A stretch of DNA of 64,000 nucleotides, from NCBI RefSeq assembly GCF_001874525.1, contig NZ_LKAQ01000001.1, positions 372,001 to 436,000 of the forward strand. The letters run 5' to 3'. Under the pieces are notes generated by a model. That model was not told where the DNA came from and did not search any database. It was given only the letters and a program-made list of their open reading frames with translations. Position 1 is the stretch's first letter; each line of letters begins with the position of its first letter. Below are positions 16,236 to 26,135 of this stretch, in pieces. The stretch is from Pseudodesulfovibrio hydrargyri (GTDB lineage Bacteria; Desulfobacterota; Desulfovibrionia; Desulfovibrionales; Desulfovibrionaceae). A program made the translations under genes and the position numbers.

Positions 16236-17540
16236 CTAGTCGTCCAGCTGGATGTCCTTGCCCTCGAGTACGCGGTTCATATTGCGCACGGCGCACATCT
16301 TGCCGCACATGGTGCAGGAGTCCTTGTGCTCGGGCTCCGAGGACTTGCGGTATTCCGTGGGCTTGACCGGGTCCATGGCCAGGGCGAACTGGGCGTCCCA
16401 GTCCAGGGCCGCGCGGGCCTTGGCCATGTTGTTGTCCCAGTCGGCCGCGCCCGGGTAGCCCTTGGCGATGTCGGCGGCGTGGGCCGCGATGCGGGTGGCC
16501 ACGATGCCGTCCTTCATGTCCTCCAGGGTGGGCAGGCGCAGGTGCTCGGCCGGGGTGACGTAGCACAGGAAGTCCGCGCCGGAAGCGCCCGCGATGGCCC
16601 CGCCGATGGCGGCGGTGATGTGGTCGTAGCCCGGGGCAACGTCCGTGACCAGCGGGCCCAGCACGTAGAACGGCGCGTTGTGGCACAGCCTTTTTTCCAT
16701 CATCATGTTGCCGGGAATCTCGTTCATGGCCATGTGGCCGGGCCCCTCGATCATGACCTGAACGTTGCGCTCCCAGGCGCGCTTGGTCAGCTCGCCCAGG
16801 GTGATCAGTTCCTCCACCTGGCAGGCGTCGGTGGCGTCGTACAGGCAGCCGGGACGGCAGCCGTCGCCCAGGCTCAGGGTCACGTCATACTCCTCGCAGA
16901 TGTCCAGCAGACGATCGAAGTGCTCGTAGAACGGGTTCTCGGCGTTGTTGATCTCCATCCAGGTGAACAGCAGGGAGCCGCCGCGCGAGACGATGTTGGT
17001 CAGCCTTTTCGCGGTCTTGACCTTCTCGGCGGTGTGCTTGTTCAGGCCCGCGTGGATGGTCAGGAAGTCCACGCCGTCCTGGACGTGGCGCTCGACCACC
17101 TTGAAGAACTCGTCCACGGTGATGTCCTGGAGGTTCTTGTCGTAGAAGCCCACCGCGTCGTAGATGGGCACGGTGCCGATCATGGCCGGGGACATCTCGA
17201 CCAGTTTCTGCCGAAATTCCTGGGTCTTGCCGTAGCAGGACAGGTCCATGATGGCCTCGGCCTTCATGTCCAGGGCGGCCCGGACCTTGTCCAGCTCGGG
17301 CTCCACGTCGCAGCAGTCCTTGGAGATGCCCAGGTTGACGTTGATCTTGATGCGCATGCCCTCGCCCACGGCCTCGGCATCCAGGTTCTTGTGATTCTTG
17401 TTGGCCGGGATGATCACGGCTCCACGGGCCATCCGCTCCATGAGATCCTCGACGCGGATGTTTTCCTTTCGGGCCACGGTCTCCATCTGGGGGGTGACGA
17501 TGCCCTTGCGGGCGGCGTCCATCTGAGTGGTATAAGACAT
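16236..17540 (-). CDS. thiC: phosphomethylpyrimidine synthase ThiC
   Basis: 434 residues. Radical-SAM enzyme that rearranges aminoimidazole ribotide to HMP phosphate, the pyrimidine half of thiamin. The cluster-binding cysteines lie at the C-terminus as Cys409, Cys412 and Cys416 (CTMCGKMC). This is the compact form with three residues between the last two cysteines, as I recall from archaeal and clostridial Thi[41 protein letters not shown] and [14 protein letters not shown] are core motifs. It is the last gene of the thi operon, five bases after thiE. A longer frame upstream belongs to the shadow of thiE. Confidence 0.96.
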   Translation of the reverse strand: MSYTTQMDAARKGIVTPQMETVARKENIRVEDLMERMARGAVIIPANKNHKNLDAEAVGEGMRIKINVNLGISKDCCDVEPELDKVRAALDMKAEAIMDLSCYGKTQEFRQKLVEMSPAMIGTVPIYDAVGFYDKNLQDITVDEFFKVVERHVQDGVDFLTIHAGLNKHTAEKVKTAKRLTNIVSRGGSLLFTWMEINNAENPFYEHFDRLLDICEEYDVTLSLGDGCRPGCLYDATDACQVEELITLGELTKRAWERNVQVMIEGPGHMAMNEIPGNMMMEKRLCHNAPFYVLGPLVTDVAPGYDHITAAIGGAIAGASGADFLCYVTPAEHLRLPTLEDMKDGIVATRIAAHAADIAKGYPGAADWDNNMAKARAALDWDAQFALAMDPVKPTEYRKSSEPEHKDSCTMCGKMCAVRNMNRVLEGKDIQLDD

Positions 17541-17545
17541 TGGTT

Positions 17546-18196
17546 CTACTCCTTCGCCGCTTCCATCTGATTGCGGAGGGCGGTTATTTTTGCTGCGATA
17601 TTCGCATCCCCGACGATCTCGGTGACCAGGGCCGCGCAACGCGCACCGTGCCGGACCACCTCGCCGAGGTTGTGTTCCTTGATGCCGCCGATGGCCACGA
17701 AGGGGATGTCGTGGTTGGCGACCACATAGTCGAGGTACTCCAGCCCCACCGGATCGACCACGTCGTCCTTGGTGTAAGTGCGGAAGATCGGGCCCACGCC
17801 GATGTAGTCCGCGCCGCGCCCGATGGCGTCTCGGGCCTGCTCCGGGCTGTGGGTGGACAGGCCGATGGCCATGTCCGGGCCGACCAGTTCGCGCACGCAC
17901 TCGACCGGGAGGTCCTCCTGGCCCACGTGCACGCCGTCCGCGCCCACCAGGATGGCGATGTCGATGTCGTCGTTGACGATGAAGGCGGCCCCGGCCCGGC
18001 GGGTCATCTCGCGGATGGCGCGGCACTCCTTAAGCTTCGCGCCCGCCTTCTTCTCCTTTTCGCGGTACTGGACGAGCTTCACGCCCGCGTCGAGCATCTC
18101 CCGGACCACTTCCGGGTTGGACCGTCCGTTGGAGAACTTCTCGGCGGTCAGGCAATACAGATCGGTGTCCAGAATGTTGCGGCGGTTGAAGGCCAT
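17546..18196 (-). CDS. thiE: thiamin-phosphate synthase ThiE
   Basis: 216 residues, a TIM barrel. It couples HMP-PP with thiazole phosphate carboxylate to thiamin phosphate. Visible motifs: [11 protein letters not shown] (pyrophosphate), [26 protein letters not shown] (Mg and HMP site), IGLSTHS, and YIGVGPIF followed by AIGGI. Its ATG overlaps the thiF stop by one base (TGATG), so translation is coupled. With ThiC and ThiG in the same operon this unites both branches of the pathway. ThiD, needed to make HMP-PP, is not in the window. Confidence 0.95.
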   Translation of the reverse strand: MAFNRRNILDTDLYCLTAEKFSNGRSNPEVVREMLDAGVKLVQYREKEKKAGAKLKECRAIREMTRRAGAAFIVNDDIDIAILVGADGVHVGQEDLPVECVRELVGPDMAIGLSTHSPEQARDAIGRGADYIGVGPIFRTYTKDDVVDPVGLEYLDYVVANHDIPFVAIGGIKEHNLGEVVRHGARCAALVTEIVGDANIAAKITALRNQMEAAKE

Positions 18197-18825
18197 CACT
18201 CGCCCTCCTTGCCGTTCACGGGGCCCAGGAAATGGGCCAGGATGACGTCCGCCTGCTTCGCGGCCGCGATGCCCACCCTCGGCGACAGGGGCGGCGTGTC
18301 CAGGGAGCATTCGGTCACGCCGTCGCCGATGAGGTAGAAGTTGTCGCGGACCTTGCGGGTGGCCAGGGCGTCGCCGTCGCCGCACCCGCCGATACCCGAG
18401 GCCGAGACCACCAACCTGCCCAGGGGCAGCAGGGCCTCGACCAGCCGCTTCTTGGCGGCGGCCCGGTCGAAGGCCTCGACCACGGCATCGCACCGGCCGA
18501 ACAGCTTCTTCACCCGGGCCACGTCGACGCGCTCCACGTAGATGTCCAAATCCAGGTCCGGATTCACGGCACGCATGTTGGCGGCCAGGGCCTCGGCCTT
18601 GTACTGCCCCACCTGATCGTTGAAAAACGCCTGGCGGTTGAGGTTGGAGTACTCCACGCGGTCGAAGTCCACCAGGACGAAGCGGGTGAAGCCGCTGCGC
18701 ACCAGGTGCATGGCGCAGTTGGACCCCAGCCCGCCGCATCCGGCGATGCCGATCGTGACCTCCCGCAGCCGGGCCAGGTTCGCCTCGCCGATATGGGCGG
18801 CTATGCCTTGCTCCACGTTGTTCAT
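18196..18825 (-). CDS. thiF: ThiS adenylyltransferase ThiF
   Basis: 209 residues of the E1-like superfamily. GCGGLGS at 29-35 is the nucleotide-binding loop, DFDRVEYSNLNRQ binds Mg-ATP, and DAVVEAFDRAAAK follows. It adenylates the C-terminal glycine of ThiS so that sulfur can be loaded. It is shorter than E. coli ThiF and shows no CxxC zinc pairs, as in the compact ThiF type found with ThiH in anaerobes. It overlaps thiH by four bases and thiE by one. Confidence 0.93.
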   Translation of the reverse strand: MNNVEQGIAAHIGEANLARLREVTIGIAGCGGLGSNCAMHLVRSGFTRFVLVDFDRVEYSNLNRQAFFNDQVGQYKAEALAANMRAVNPDLDLDIYVERVDVARVKKLFGRCDAVVEAFDRAAAKKRLVEALLPLGRLVVSASGIGGCGDGDALATRKVRDNFYLIGDGVTECSLDTPPLSPRVGIAAAKQADVILAHFLGPVNGKEGE

Positions 18826-19958
18826 GCGCCTTCTCCCGCGGTTTCGAATATGGGCTCCCAGTCCTTGAAGACCGGCTGGTATCCCTTGGCGCGCAGTGCG
18901 GCGCAGACCTCGTCCACGCCGCGCGCGTCGCTGATGTCGAACTGGCCCGTGTTCTCCTCGTCGCCGGTTCCGTCCGCGTGGCCGCCCACGGCCGTGGACA
19001 CGCCCGCCGACATGCGGGTCACGCCCAGGGGCAGGATGTTCTCGCGGAATTCGGCGTTCTCGCGGGTGGAGATGGTGATGCCCACCCGGGGCAGGAACAG
19101 CCGCAGGGCCATGAGGAACTGAACCATGTCCCGATCCGATACGATGGTCGCGGGCTCCCAGTCGCCCACGTGCGGACGCATGCGCGGCAGGGACACGGCG
19201 ATGTCCGTCTCCGGATACTCATGCATCAGGTATGCCGCGTGCAGGCCGGTCAGCAGCGCGTCGCGCCGCCAGTCGCCCAGGCCGAGCAGCGCGCCGATAT
19301 TGACCACGCGCATGCCGGCCCGGCAGGCCCGCTCCGGGGCATCCAGGCGGAACCGGTAGTCACGCTTGGGACCCTTGGGATGGAGCACGGCGTAGAGCTC
19401 TTCGTCATAGGTCTCCTGGAACATGGTCATGCCGTCCACGCCCGCCCGGACAAGGCGCGCATATTCCTCCTCGGTCAGGGCGAAGACCTCGATGGACACG
19501 GACGGGAAGTGCCTGTTCAGAACCCTGGTGCAGGCCTCCAGGTAGTCCACCCCGGTCTTGGCCGGGGCGTCGCCGGTCAGGATGAGCAGGTTCTTCAGCC
19601 CGGTGGCCGCGATGGCCGCGCCCTCGGCGTCCACCTCTTCCAGGGTCAGCTTGGAGCGGTGGATGGAGTTGGTGCAGTTGAACCCGCAATAGACGCAGTG
19701 GTTGGTGCAGAAGTTGGCCAGGTAGAGCGGCGTGAACAAGCTGACGGTCTTGCCGAAGTGCTGGACGGTCAACCGGCTGGCCTTTTGCGCCATCTCCTCG
19801 ATCAGGGAGGAGGCGGCCGGGCTCATCAGGGCCATGAAGTCCTCGGCCGTGGCCGTGGTCCGGTTCATGGCCCGGCGCACGTCCTGTTCGGTGAAGTCGT
19901 CGAAACGCGCGTCGGGCAAGCCCTCGGCGTACGCCGCTATAAGCGGGTGAAAGCTCAT
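18822..19958 (-). CDS. thiH: 2-iminoacetate synthase ThiH (tyrosine lyase)
   Basis: 378 residues. Radical-SAM enzyme with the 4Fe-4S motif CTNHCVYC (Cys84, Cys88, Cys91). It cleaves tyrosine to dehydroglycine (2-iminoacetate) and p-cresol for the thiazole ring, the anaerobic alternative to glycine oxidase. [15 protein letters not shown] and [13 protein letters not shown] match the family. The start overlaps the thiG stop by four bases (ATGA-type coupling). A longer frame upstream is the shadow of thiG. Confidence 0.96.
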   Translation of the reverse strand: MSFHPLIAAYAEGLPDARFDDFTEQDVRRAMNRTTATAEDFMALMSPAASSLIEEMAQKASRLTVQHFGKTVSLFTPLYLANFCTNHCVYCGFNCTNSIHRSKLTLEEVDAEGAAIAATGLKNLLILTGDAPAKTGVDYLEACTRVLNRHFPSVSIEVFALTEEEYARLVRAGVDGMTMFQETYDEELYAVLHPKGPKRDYRFRLDAPERACRAGMRVVNIGALLGLGDWRRDALLTGLHAAYLMHEYPETDIAVSLPRMRPHVGDWEPATIVSDRDMVQFLMALRLFLPRVGITISTRENAEFRENILPLGVTRMSAGVSTAVGGHADGTGDEENTGQFDISDARGVDEVCAALRAKGYQPVFKDWEPIFETAGEGA

Positions 19959-20734
19959 GCCGCGCCCCCCAAAAAGCCGGTCAGGGGCGAGGAGGCGTCG
20001 GCCAGAACGCGCTTGGCGCCGGGGCCGGACAGGTAGGCCTCGCGCCCGGCGCGAACCGCCCTGCCAAAGGCGCGGGCCATCATGACCGGGTCGCTGGCCG
20101 TGGCGATGGCCGTGTTGACCAGAACCGCGTCCGCGCCCATCTCCATGGCCTCGCATGCCTCGGACGGGCGGCCGATGCCCGCGTCCACCACGATGGGCAG
20201 GTCGATCTCCTCGATGAGGATGCGGACCATCTCGCGGGTCTTGAGCCCCCGGTTGGTGCCGATGGGCGCGCCCAGCGGCATGACCGCGGCCGCGCCCGCG
20301 TCGACCAGCGCCTTGGCCACGTACAGGTCGGCGTTGACGTAAGGCAGGACGACGAATCCCTCTTTGGCCAGGATCTCCGTGGCCTTGACCGTCTCAAAGC
20401 CGTCGGGCAGCAGGTAGCGGTTGTCCGAGATGACCTCGATCTTGATCCAGTCGCCACAGCCCATGGCCCGGGCCAGCCGGGCGATGCGCACGGCCTCGTC
20501 CGCGGTGCGCGCGCCCGAGGTGTTGGGCAGCAGCTGCATATGCTTGGGAATGAAATCCATGACGTTGCCGGTGGCGGACTCCAGGTCCACCCGGCGCAGG
20601 GCCACGGTGATGACCTCGGAGCCCGAGGCCTGGCAGACATCCGGAATGACGCTGTCGTCGCCGTATTTTCCGGTGCCGGTGAACAGGCGGCTGGACAGGA
20701 TCCTGCCGCCGATCTCGAAGGTATCCTCGCTCAT
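19955..20734 (-). CDS. thiG: thiazole synthase ThiG
   Basis: 259 residues, a TIM barrel. It joins deoxyxylulose phosphate, dehydroglycine and ThiS thiocarboxylate into thiazole phosphate. Schiff-base Lys98 lies in [16 protein letters not shown] is the phosphate/ThiS loop, and [13 protein letters not shown] and VDAGIGRPS are conserved. The gene follows thiS by eight bases and overlaps thiH, in the order thiS-G-H-F-E-C. Confidence 0.97.
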   Translation of the reverse strand: MSEDTFEIGGRILSSRLFTGTGKYGDDSVIPDVCQASGSEVITVALRRVDLESATGNVMDFIPKHMQLLPNTSGARTADEAVRIARLARAMGCGDWIKIEVISDNRYLLPDGFETVKATEILAKEGFVVLPYVNADLYVAKALVDAGAAAVMPLGAPIGTNRGLKTREMVRILIEEIDLPIVVDAGIGRPSEACEAMEMGADAVLVNTAIATASDPVMMARAFGRAVRAGREAYLSGPGAKRVLADASSPLTGFLGGAA

Positions 20735-20742
20735 GTCTTCTC

Positions 20743-20943
20743 CTATCCCCCGCCTACGAAGCGGAGGACTTCCAGATGGTCGCCGTCGTTCAGGCCGACC
20801 TCGCCGAACCGCTCGCCGGGGACGATTTCCCCGTTGCGTTCGACGACCACGGCGCTCGGCGCGATCCCTCTTGATTCAAGCAAGGCGAGAATGGTCAGGG
20901 GCTCGTCAAGCTCCGACGCCTTGCCGTTGATGGTGACGATCAT
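20743..20943 (-). CDS. thiS: sulfur carrier protein ThiS
   Basis: 66 residues, a beta-grasp fold: [45 protein letters not shown]. The C-terminal Gly-Gly is the end that ThiF adenylates and that carries the thiocarboxylate to ThiG. It is the first gene behind the TPP riboswitch. The ATG at 20943 is correct; the same frame upstream runs through the riboswitch and is not coding. Confidence 0.95.
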   Translation of the reverse strand: MIVTINGKASELDEPLTILALLESRGIAPSAVVVERNGEIVPGERFGEVGLNDGDHLEVLRFVGGG

Positions 20944-20969
20944 AACGGTCTCCCTGCAGGCGCGTTGCC

Positions 20970-21003
20970 AAAAAAAACGCCTGCCTCCGATGTGAGGCAA
21001 GCG
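20970..21003 (-). terminator. riboswitch-controlled terminator (expression platform)
   Basis: Read on the minus strand, a 10-bp stem (20994-21003 with 20978-20987, one G-U) is followed by eight T, about 25 bases after the riboswitch and before thiS. This is where TPP binding would stop transcription. Confidence 0.85.
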
Positions 21004-21027
21004 CGGCACAATGACGAGATCATCCTG

Positions 21028-21119
21028 TGGCAGCTTCCCTCCGTCGGTATTGTCCGAATCAGGTTCAAAGGGTCGGATCCTCTCGATCCATCTCAGCCAC
21101 AAGGGCCCCCCTAGCTGTC
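21028..21119 (-). promoter_or_regulatory. TPP riboswitch (THI element)
   Basis: On the minus strand the conserved parts run in order: a CAGCT closing-stem arm, AGGGGGGCCC, GGCTGAGA, ACCCTTTGAACCTGA, CGGACAATACCGACGGAGGGA, and the AGCTG arm closing the first stem. CUGAGA and ACCUGAUC-type bases are the pyrimidine and pyrophosphate contacts. It should turn the thiSGHFEC operon off when thiamin pyrophosphate is plentiful, by transcription termination. Confidence 0.97.
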
Positions 21120-21232
21120 GGAACCCTATGCGGTTTTGCAAGACATGTAAAGTTATTCGTCAAGGCTAAAGTAGCGGACAAACCTGTCCGATAAGGCACC
21201 CGTGGCATATAACACAACGGGGGATGTTGTTC

Positions 21233-21673
21233 ATGTTTTCCACACTGTTCCAGGCGACCGGTTTCAAGCGGGCCCTCGACCTGTTCGAGGCTGGACGATT
21301 CGATGAAGGCAAGGCGCTGCTCAAGAGCCTGCAGGACGAATTTCTGGCGGTCTGCGACGAAAACGAGGCCCTCAAGAAACAACTGGCCGAGGTGGCGGAA
21401 GTCCTCGACCTGGCTGAAAAAATTCAATTCGACGGGCAGAAGTACTGGCTCGACGAGGACGGCGAACGCAAGGGGCCGTTCTGCCAGGTCTGCTACGACC
21501 GCGACGGGTTGCTGGTCCACCTGCACCGGCGCGAGAACCACTGGGAGTGCCAGAGCTGCCACGGCCTGTACATCCTCCCCCGCGAATCCGAAAAGGGACC
21601 GCAGAAAAAGCCGCGCCTGCGCACCACCCTGGACAAGACCGTTCCCCTGTTCCTCGAACAGGAAATGAGCTGA
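21233..21673 (+). CDS. hypothetical protein with a four-cysteine zinc-ribbon-like motif
   Basis: About 146 residues. The first half is an amphipathic helix rich in Glu/Lys (KALLKSLQDEFLAVCDENEALKKQLAEVAEVLDLAEKI), probably a coiled coil. It is followed by a CxxC-x(n)-CxxC unit (FCQVCYDRDGLLVHLHRRENHWECQSCH), which should bind zinc. The tail is basic. It may be a small cytoplasmic adaptor or nucleic-acid-binding protein. ATG 21233 is preferred because GGGGGA stands eight bases before it; ATG 21224 is in frame too. It is divergent from the thi operon. I do not recognise a named family. Confidence 0.7.
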   Translation: MFSTLFQATGFKRALDLFEAGRFDEGKALLKSLQDEFLAVCDENEALKKQLAEVAEVLDLAEKIQFDGQKYWLDEDGERKGPFCQVCYDRDGLLVHLHRRENHWECQSCHGLYILPRESEKGPQKKPRLRTTLDKTVPLFLEQEMS

Positions 21674-21691
21674 CCCGGCCCAAGGAACGAA

Positions 21692-21725
21692 AAAGCCCCC
21701 GCTCGGCGGACCGTGCGGGGGCTTT
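21692..21725. terminator. bidirectional terminator between converging genes
   Basis: Stem AAAGCCCCCGC (21692-21702) with 21715-21725, A run on the left and CTTTCTT on the right. Confidence 0.88.
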
Positions 21726-21741
21726 CTTGCGTCGAAGCGGA

Positions 21742-23169
21742 CTACATGAATTTGGTCCCGAACAGGGTTGCCCTGCGGGTCCACAGTTCGGTCATGCCGT
21801 CGTAGTCGAATTTGATCACGCCCCAGGCCAGGTCTTCCATATCCATGCCCGGCAGATATATCTCCACCAACACGTTCTTGGTCACCCGACGGTGATCCTT
21901 CCACAGACTGGAGGCAAAATCCCGCAGCGCCGTGCGGTCGGGCAGCTTGGTGGTGGCCAGGAAAACCTTGAGGGTAATCCATATCTGCCCGTATTCGCGA
22001 TTCTCGGACTTCTCCAGGAACTTGTAGCGGTAGCCGTGCGCATTCTGGTCCGGCGTCGGGTCGGGCCGTTTGACGTCCTTGAACGCGGACCGGTCGATGA
22101 CCATGGTCTGCTGCCGGGCGGGCGCGGGCGCGGGCCGTTCGCTCTTGAGCGCCTCGGCCTTGAGGGCTTCGGCGGACACCACGGGCTCGGCAGGCGCTAC
22201 GGACTTTGCGGGCGGAACCGGTTGCGCAGACCTTTGCGGTCTCGCGGGCGCTGCCGATTTGGCGGGCTCCACGGGTGCGGCAGGGGCCACCGTAAGCCCC
22301 GCCTCGCGGGAGTTCGTCTGCATGGCGGTCTGCAGAGCGTAGCCGATGGAGCTGCTCTCCGAGCGGATCATGTCGCTGGCCTTGAAGACCGCGTACCAGC
22401 CGTTGCGCAGCAGGCCCAGCTGGACCACCTCGCCGGGCTCAAGCGTCTGCACCAGCGGAGAGGTGGTGGTCCGGCTCTGGTGAACGTTGACCGCGTCGGT
22501 CAGGGCCACCCGCCGGATGGCCGGGGATGACACGGGCTCGGCCGGGGTCGGGGACTGCGCAGGCGGTTCCACGGCCTGGCGGACGACGGGCGCGGCGGGC
22601 GCGGGAGCCGGTTCCGGCTCGGGTTCCGGAGCCGGTGCGGACGAAGTCGCCTCGGTCACGGGCTCCAGGTACTTGATGCTGACGTAGCCGATGCCGTTCA
22701 ACCGCGAGCGGATGGTGGCGTCGGACGAAAAGACCACGGTCCAATCGTCCTCGGGAAAATCGACGAGCACGCGTTCGCCGGGTTGCAGGGTGCGGACCTT
22801 GGCCCCCCGGACGCTCGGCTGGCTGCGGATGTTCAGCTTGGTGGACGACACGGCCAGCTCGCCCCACGGCTTGGGCTCGTACCGTCCCCGGGTGGGCTTG
22901 AGAAACTTGGCGTTGGAATAGCCCGCCGCCTTGGACTCGCTCGGGTCGGTGGCGTCGGGCTCGTACACGGCCACCCAGCCGTCCTTTTCGTGAGCCACCC
23001 GGACCTTCTGCCCGGCGTACAGGCTGCCGACCCATTCCGCCCTGGGCGAACGGGCGTCCCGCAGGTTCAGCGGACGGTCCGAATACATGATTTCACCGAA
23101 GGAGAAGGCCGGTCCGGCGGCCAGGACCAGACAGACGGCGGCGACGAGGATGGAATAGATTCTGCGCAT
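21742..23169 (-). CDS. periplasmic protein with three SH3b domains
   Basis: 475 residues. A signal peptide (about 1-25, ending AGPAFS) is followed by bacterial SH3 repeats near 30-95 (LNLRDARSPRAEWVGSLYAGQKV), 108-170 (KLNIRSQPSVRGAKVRTLQPGERV) and 225-285 (AVNVHQSRTTTSPLVQTLEPGEVV). Long Pro/Ala/Glu-rich linkers join them, and an unrelated C-terminal domain of about 100 residues follows. SH3b domains usually bind peptidoglycan or other wall ligands. ATG 23169 is chosen over a GTG nine bases upstream because it gives the usual signal-peptide N-terminus. It follows the Skp-like gene by 12 bases. Confidence 0.8.
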   Translation of the reverse strand: MRRIYSILVAAVCLVLAAGPAFSFGEIMYSDRPLNLRDARSPRAEWVGSLYAGQKVRVAHEKDGWVAVYEPDATDPSESKAAGYSNAKFLKPTRGRYEPKPWGELAVSSTKLNIRSQPSVRGAKVRTLQPGERVLVDFPEDDWTVVFSSDATIRSRLNGIGYVSIKYLEPVTEATSSAPAPEPEPEPAPAPAAPVVRQAVEPPAQSPTPAEPVSSPAIRRVALTDAVNVHQSRTTTSPLVQTLEPGEVVQLGLLRNGWYAVFKASDMIRSESSSIGYALQTAMQTNSREAGLTVAPAAPVEPAKSAAPARPQRSAQPVPPAKSVAPAEPVVSAEALKAEALKSERPAPAPARQQTMVIDRSAFKDVKRPDPTPDQNAHGYRYKFLEKSENREYGQIWITLKVFLATTKLPDRTALRDFASSLWKDHRRVTKNVLVEIYLPGMDMEDLAWGVIKFDYDGMTELWTRRATLFGTKFM

Positions 23170-23181
23170 GGGAAACACCGC

Positions 23182-23691
23182 CTATTTCATGGAGTTGAGT
23201 TCATGGATGACCCGGTCGGTGATGTCCATGGAGCCGTCCACGTACCCGATGATCTCGGGGTCGGTCAGGATCATGGTGAATCCCTGCTCCCTGGCGATTT
23301 CCTTGAGGATGGAGTCGGCCTTCCGCATGACGAAACGGATGAGCTGGCGCTCCTCGCTCTGGATCTCCTGGTTGCTGTTCTGGACCAGCTGCTCGTAGTC
23401 GCGCACGGTGGCGCGCAGTTCGGTCTCGCGGCTCTGCTGCTCGCTCACGGACAGGGCGTCCTCCTTGAGGCCCTCCTGGAGCCTGTTGACCTTGTCCAAG
23501 GCCTCGCGCACGCGGCGGTCCTTTTCCTTGCCCAGCCGGGCCAGATCTTCCTGGGCGATCTTGCCTATCTTGGATTCGTTGATGATCCGCTGCGGGTTGA
23601 CGAACCCGACCTTGGAGGTTTGGGCCAGGGCCGGGACAGCCGCCAGGAGCAGGACGGCGCACAGCCACAGGATCAGGGAAAAACGCTTCAT
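23182..23691 (-). CDS. OmpH/Skp-family periplasmic chaperone
   Basis: 169 residues with a clear signal peptide (about 1-23, PALAQ). KVGFVNPQRIINES is the family's first strand. It is followed by a long charged coiled-coil (about 50-125), as in the tentacles of Skp, then ILKEIAREQGFTMILT and a closing strand. Skp holds unfolded outer-membrane proteins in the periplasm. It is coded with the SH3b protein and close to priA, and the abundant porin in this genome would be a natural client. Confidence 0.85.
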   Translation of the reverse strand: MKRFSLILWLCAVLLLAAVPALAQTSKVGFVNPQRIINESKIGKIAQEDLARLGKEKDRRVREALDKVNRLQEGLKEDALSVSEQQSRETELRATVRDYEQLVQNSNQEIQSEERQLIRFVMRKADSILKEIAREQGFTMILTDPEIIGYVDGSMDITDRVIHELNSMK

Positions 23692-23761
23692 AGGGGGTGG
23701 ATACCTCATTGTCGTTGAAGAATGGGAACAACCTAGCCGACAACCCGGCCCCTGTCGATAC

Positions 23762-26128
23762 CTACAGGGTGGACAGAGGATCGAGGTCCAGGCCGGTGCG
23801 CACCTTGCGCGGATCGGGATTGGCCCGGGCCATGGCCGCGTACAGCCCCCGGACCTTGCCCCAGTCGTCGGACTTGAGCAGGCAGTTGAACCGCTTGCGC
23901 CCGCGCAACATGGACAGCGGGGCCGGGGCCGGACCAAGCACACTGATACCGAGCGCCCTGCCCTGCTCGCGGAGGACTTCCCCCATGAGGCTCAGGGCCG
24001 CCGGGCCGTTGTCGTAGTCCGCAGGAAAGCTGATGCGCACCAGGGCCATGTGGGAGAACGGCGGATAGCGGAACATATTGCGCCGGGAGGCCTCGCGGTC
24101 GAAAAATCCCTGGTAGTCGCCGCCCAGAATCTCCTTCCAGATGGGATGGTCCGGGTTGCGCGTCTGGATGAGCACGCGGCCCGGATGCTCGCCGCGCCCG
24201 GCCCGGCCCGCCACCTGGACGAGCAGTTGGAAGGTCCGTTCCGAGGAACGGTAGTCCGGCAGGTTCAGGCCAAGGTCGCCGTCGGCCACGACCACCAGGG
24301 TCACGCCCGGGAAATGGTGTCCCTTGGAGATCATCTGCGTGCCCACCAGGACCTGGGCCTCGCCCCGGCCGAAAGCCCCGAGTATCTCCTCCAGCCGCTC
24401 CTGCCGCCTCGTGGCGTCGCGGTCCAGGCGCAGGACCTTGGCGTCCTCGGGCAACAGGTCGGTCAGGGCTTCCTCGAGCCGTTCCGTGCCCTCGCCCATG
24501 GGGATGAAATTCACTCCGCCGCACTTGCGGCAGGTCAACGGATAGGAATAGGTCCGGCCGCAGTAGTGGCAGACCAGCCGCTCGCGCCCCTTGTGGTAGG
24601 TCATGCCCACTTCGCAGTCCGGGCAGCGCACGGTCTCGCCGCAGTCCAGGCAGTACATGAGCGGGGCGTAGCCGCGCCGGTTGAGCATGACGATGACCTG
24701 CTCCCCGGCCTTGACGGTCTCGCGGACCGCCTCGCGCACCCTGTCCGACAAAAGCTGCTTGGAACTGCCGAGTTCCGCGATGTTGACCAGCTCCACGTCG
24801 GGCAGCCGGGCGTCGCCCACCCGCTCCTTGAGGGTGGACACCCTTATGCGCCCCGCACTGGCCGCCTGGAACGTCTTGACGTCGGGCGTGGCCGAGCCGA
24901 GCAGGAGCAACCCCTTGCTCCTTCCCGTGCGGAACCAGGCCACCTCCTTGGCGTGGTAGGCCAACCGGTCCTCCTGCTTGAAGGACTCGTCGTGCTCCTC
25001 GTCCATGACCACCATGCCCAGGTTGGGCAGGGGCAGGAACACGGCGGACCGGGTGCCGACCACCAGAACCGGGTCCTCGCCCCCGGCCAGTTCGCGGAAG
25101 GAGGCCTCGCGCTTCTTGGGGCTCTGGTAGCCGTGATAGAATATGGTCCTGAAATGCGGGAACCGCCTGGCCACGGTGCGGTAGAGCTGGCAGGCCAGGG
25201 CCACCTCGGGGGCGAGGAAGAGCACGGACCGCCCCTGCTCCAGCAGCAGCCGAGCCATCTCCATGTAGAGCACGGTCTTGCCGCTGCCGGTCACACCGTG
25301 GACCAGGTGCGCGCCCCCGCCGCTCTCCAGCGTCTCGGTCATCTCGTCCAGGGCGGTCCGCTGCTCGTCGGTCAGGGCGAATTCGCAACCGGGATCGTCC
25401 GCCCCGTTTTGCCCCGCCCCGTCGATCTCGGCCATATGGTCGGCGGTCAACTCGCCCAGCCGGACCACGCCCGCGCCTTCAAGCTTGACGGCCACGTCCG
25501 GGGCCCAGTCGCCCAGGGTATGGCGCAGGGAATACAGGCTCTGCGGGCCGTTCTCCATGAGGTGTTCCAGGAGCCGGAGCTGGCGCTTGGCATTGGGCCG
25601 CACGGCCCACGGCGGATCGGATTCCAGGGAGACGTAGCGCTCCTCGGCCTCTTTTTTCGCATTGATGCGCACGCGCATGCGCCCTTCGAGCCAGAGGTCC
25701 ACGAGCGCGGCCCGATCCCTGTCCTTGACCCGGACGATGTCGGGCGGACGCATGGTCGCGGGCAGATTGCGTTCGGTCATGTGCCGGTCCACCTTGAAGG
25801 TCACGGCCGCCGTGCGCAGGCCGCGCGGCAGGGCGATCTCCAGGATGCGGCCCACGTGGACCATCTGCCGCGAGGCCAGGTTCACGGCCATGTCCACGAA
25901 ATCCTGGTCCAGCAGCGGCGAAAGCTCCAGGGGCCAGATCATGTTCTTGATCTCCACGCCCCGGGGCGCGGCTTCGGCCGGGCCGACCACCACCCCCGCG
26001 CGGTGGGACTTGCCGAACGGAATGATCACCCGCTGCCCGGGGGAAAGGGGCGGAAAATGCGAAGGGAGCCCGTAGGTCCACGTCTCATAGGGCGGACTGA
26101 CGAGCGTTACCTGCCAGAGATCGGCCAT
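23762..26128 (-). CDS. priA: primosomal replication restart helicase PriA
   Basis: 788 residues. The N-terminal fork-binding domain is followed by helicase lobe 1 with Walker A GVTGSGKT (278-285) and DEEH (375-378). Next comes the PriA zinc module, eight cysteines in four CxxC pairs from CLDCGETVRCPDC to CRKC, then lobe 2 with GTQMISKGHHFPGVTLV and QVAGRAGR. It reloads the replisome at stalled forks by recruiting DnaB, which is coded at 62098 in this window. It starts seven bases after the LolA-like gene, so the two may be co-transcribed. Confidence 0.97.
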   Translation of the reverse strand: MADLWQVTLVSPPYETWTYGLPSHFPPLSPGQRVIIPFGKSHRAGVVVGPAEAAPRGVEIKNMIWPLELSPLLDQDFVDMAVNLASRQMVHVGRILEIALPRGLRTAAVTFKVDRHMTERNLPATMRPPDIVRVKDRDRAALVDLWLEGRMRVRINAKKEAEERYVSLESDPPWAVRPNAKRQLRLLEHLMENGPQSLYSLRHTLGDWAPDVAVKLEGAGVVRLGELTADHMAEIDGAGQNGADDPGCEFALTDEQRTALDEMTETLESGGGAHLVHGVTGSGKTVLYMEMARLLLEQGRSVLFLAPEVALACQLYRTVARRFPHFRTIFYHGYQSPKKREASFRELAGGEDPVLVVGTRSAVFLPLPNLGMVVMDEEHDESFKQEDRLAYHAKEVAWFRTGRSKGLLLLGSATPDVKTFQAASAGRIRVSTLKERVGDARLPDVELVNIAELGSSKQLLSDRVREAVRETVKAGEQVIVMLNRRGYAPLMYCLDCGETVRCPDCEVGMTYHKGRERLVCHYCGRTYSYPLTCRKCGGVNFIPMGEGTERLEEALTDLLPEDAKVLRLDRDATRRQERLEEILGAFGRGEAQVLVGTQMISKGHHFPGVTLVVVADGDLGLNLPDYRSSERTFQLLVQVAGRAGRGEHPGRVLIQTRNPDHPIWKEILGGDYQGFFDREASRRNMFRYPPFSHMALVRISFPADYDNGPAALSLMGEVLREQGRALGISVLGPAPAPLSMLRGRKRFNCLLKSDDWGKVRGLYAAMARANPDPRKVRTGLDLDPLSTL

Positions 26129-26135
26129 GGCGGGA

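Noticed and set aside
16080..17570. Forward frame antisense to thiC
   Set aside because: Shadow of thiC; the residues are a His/Val/Gly mix without motifs.
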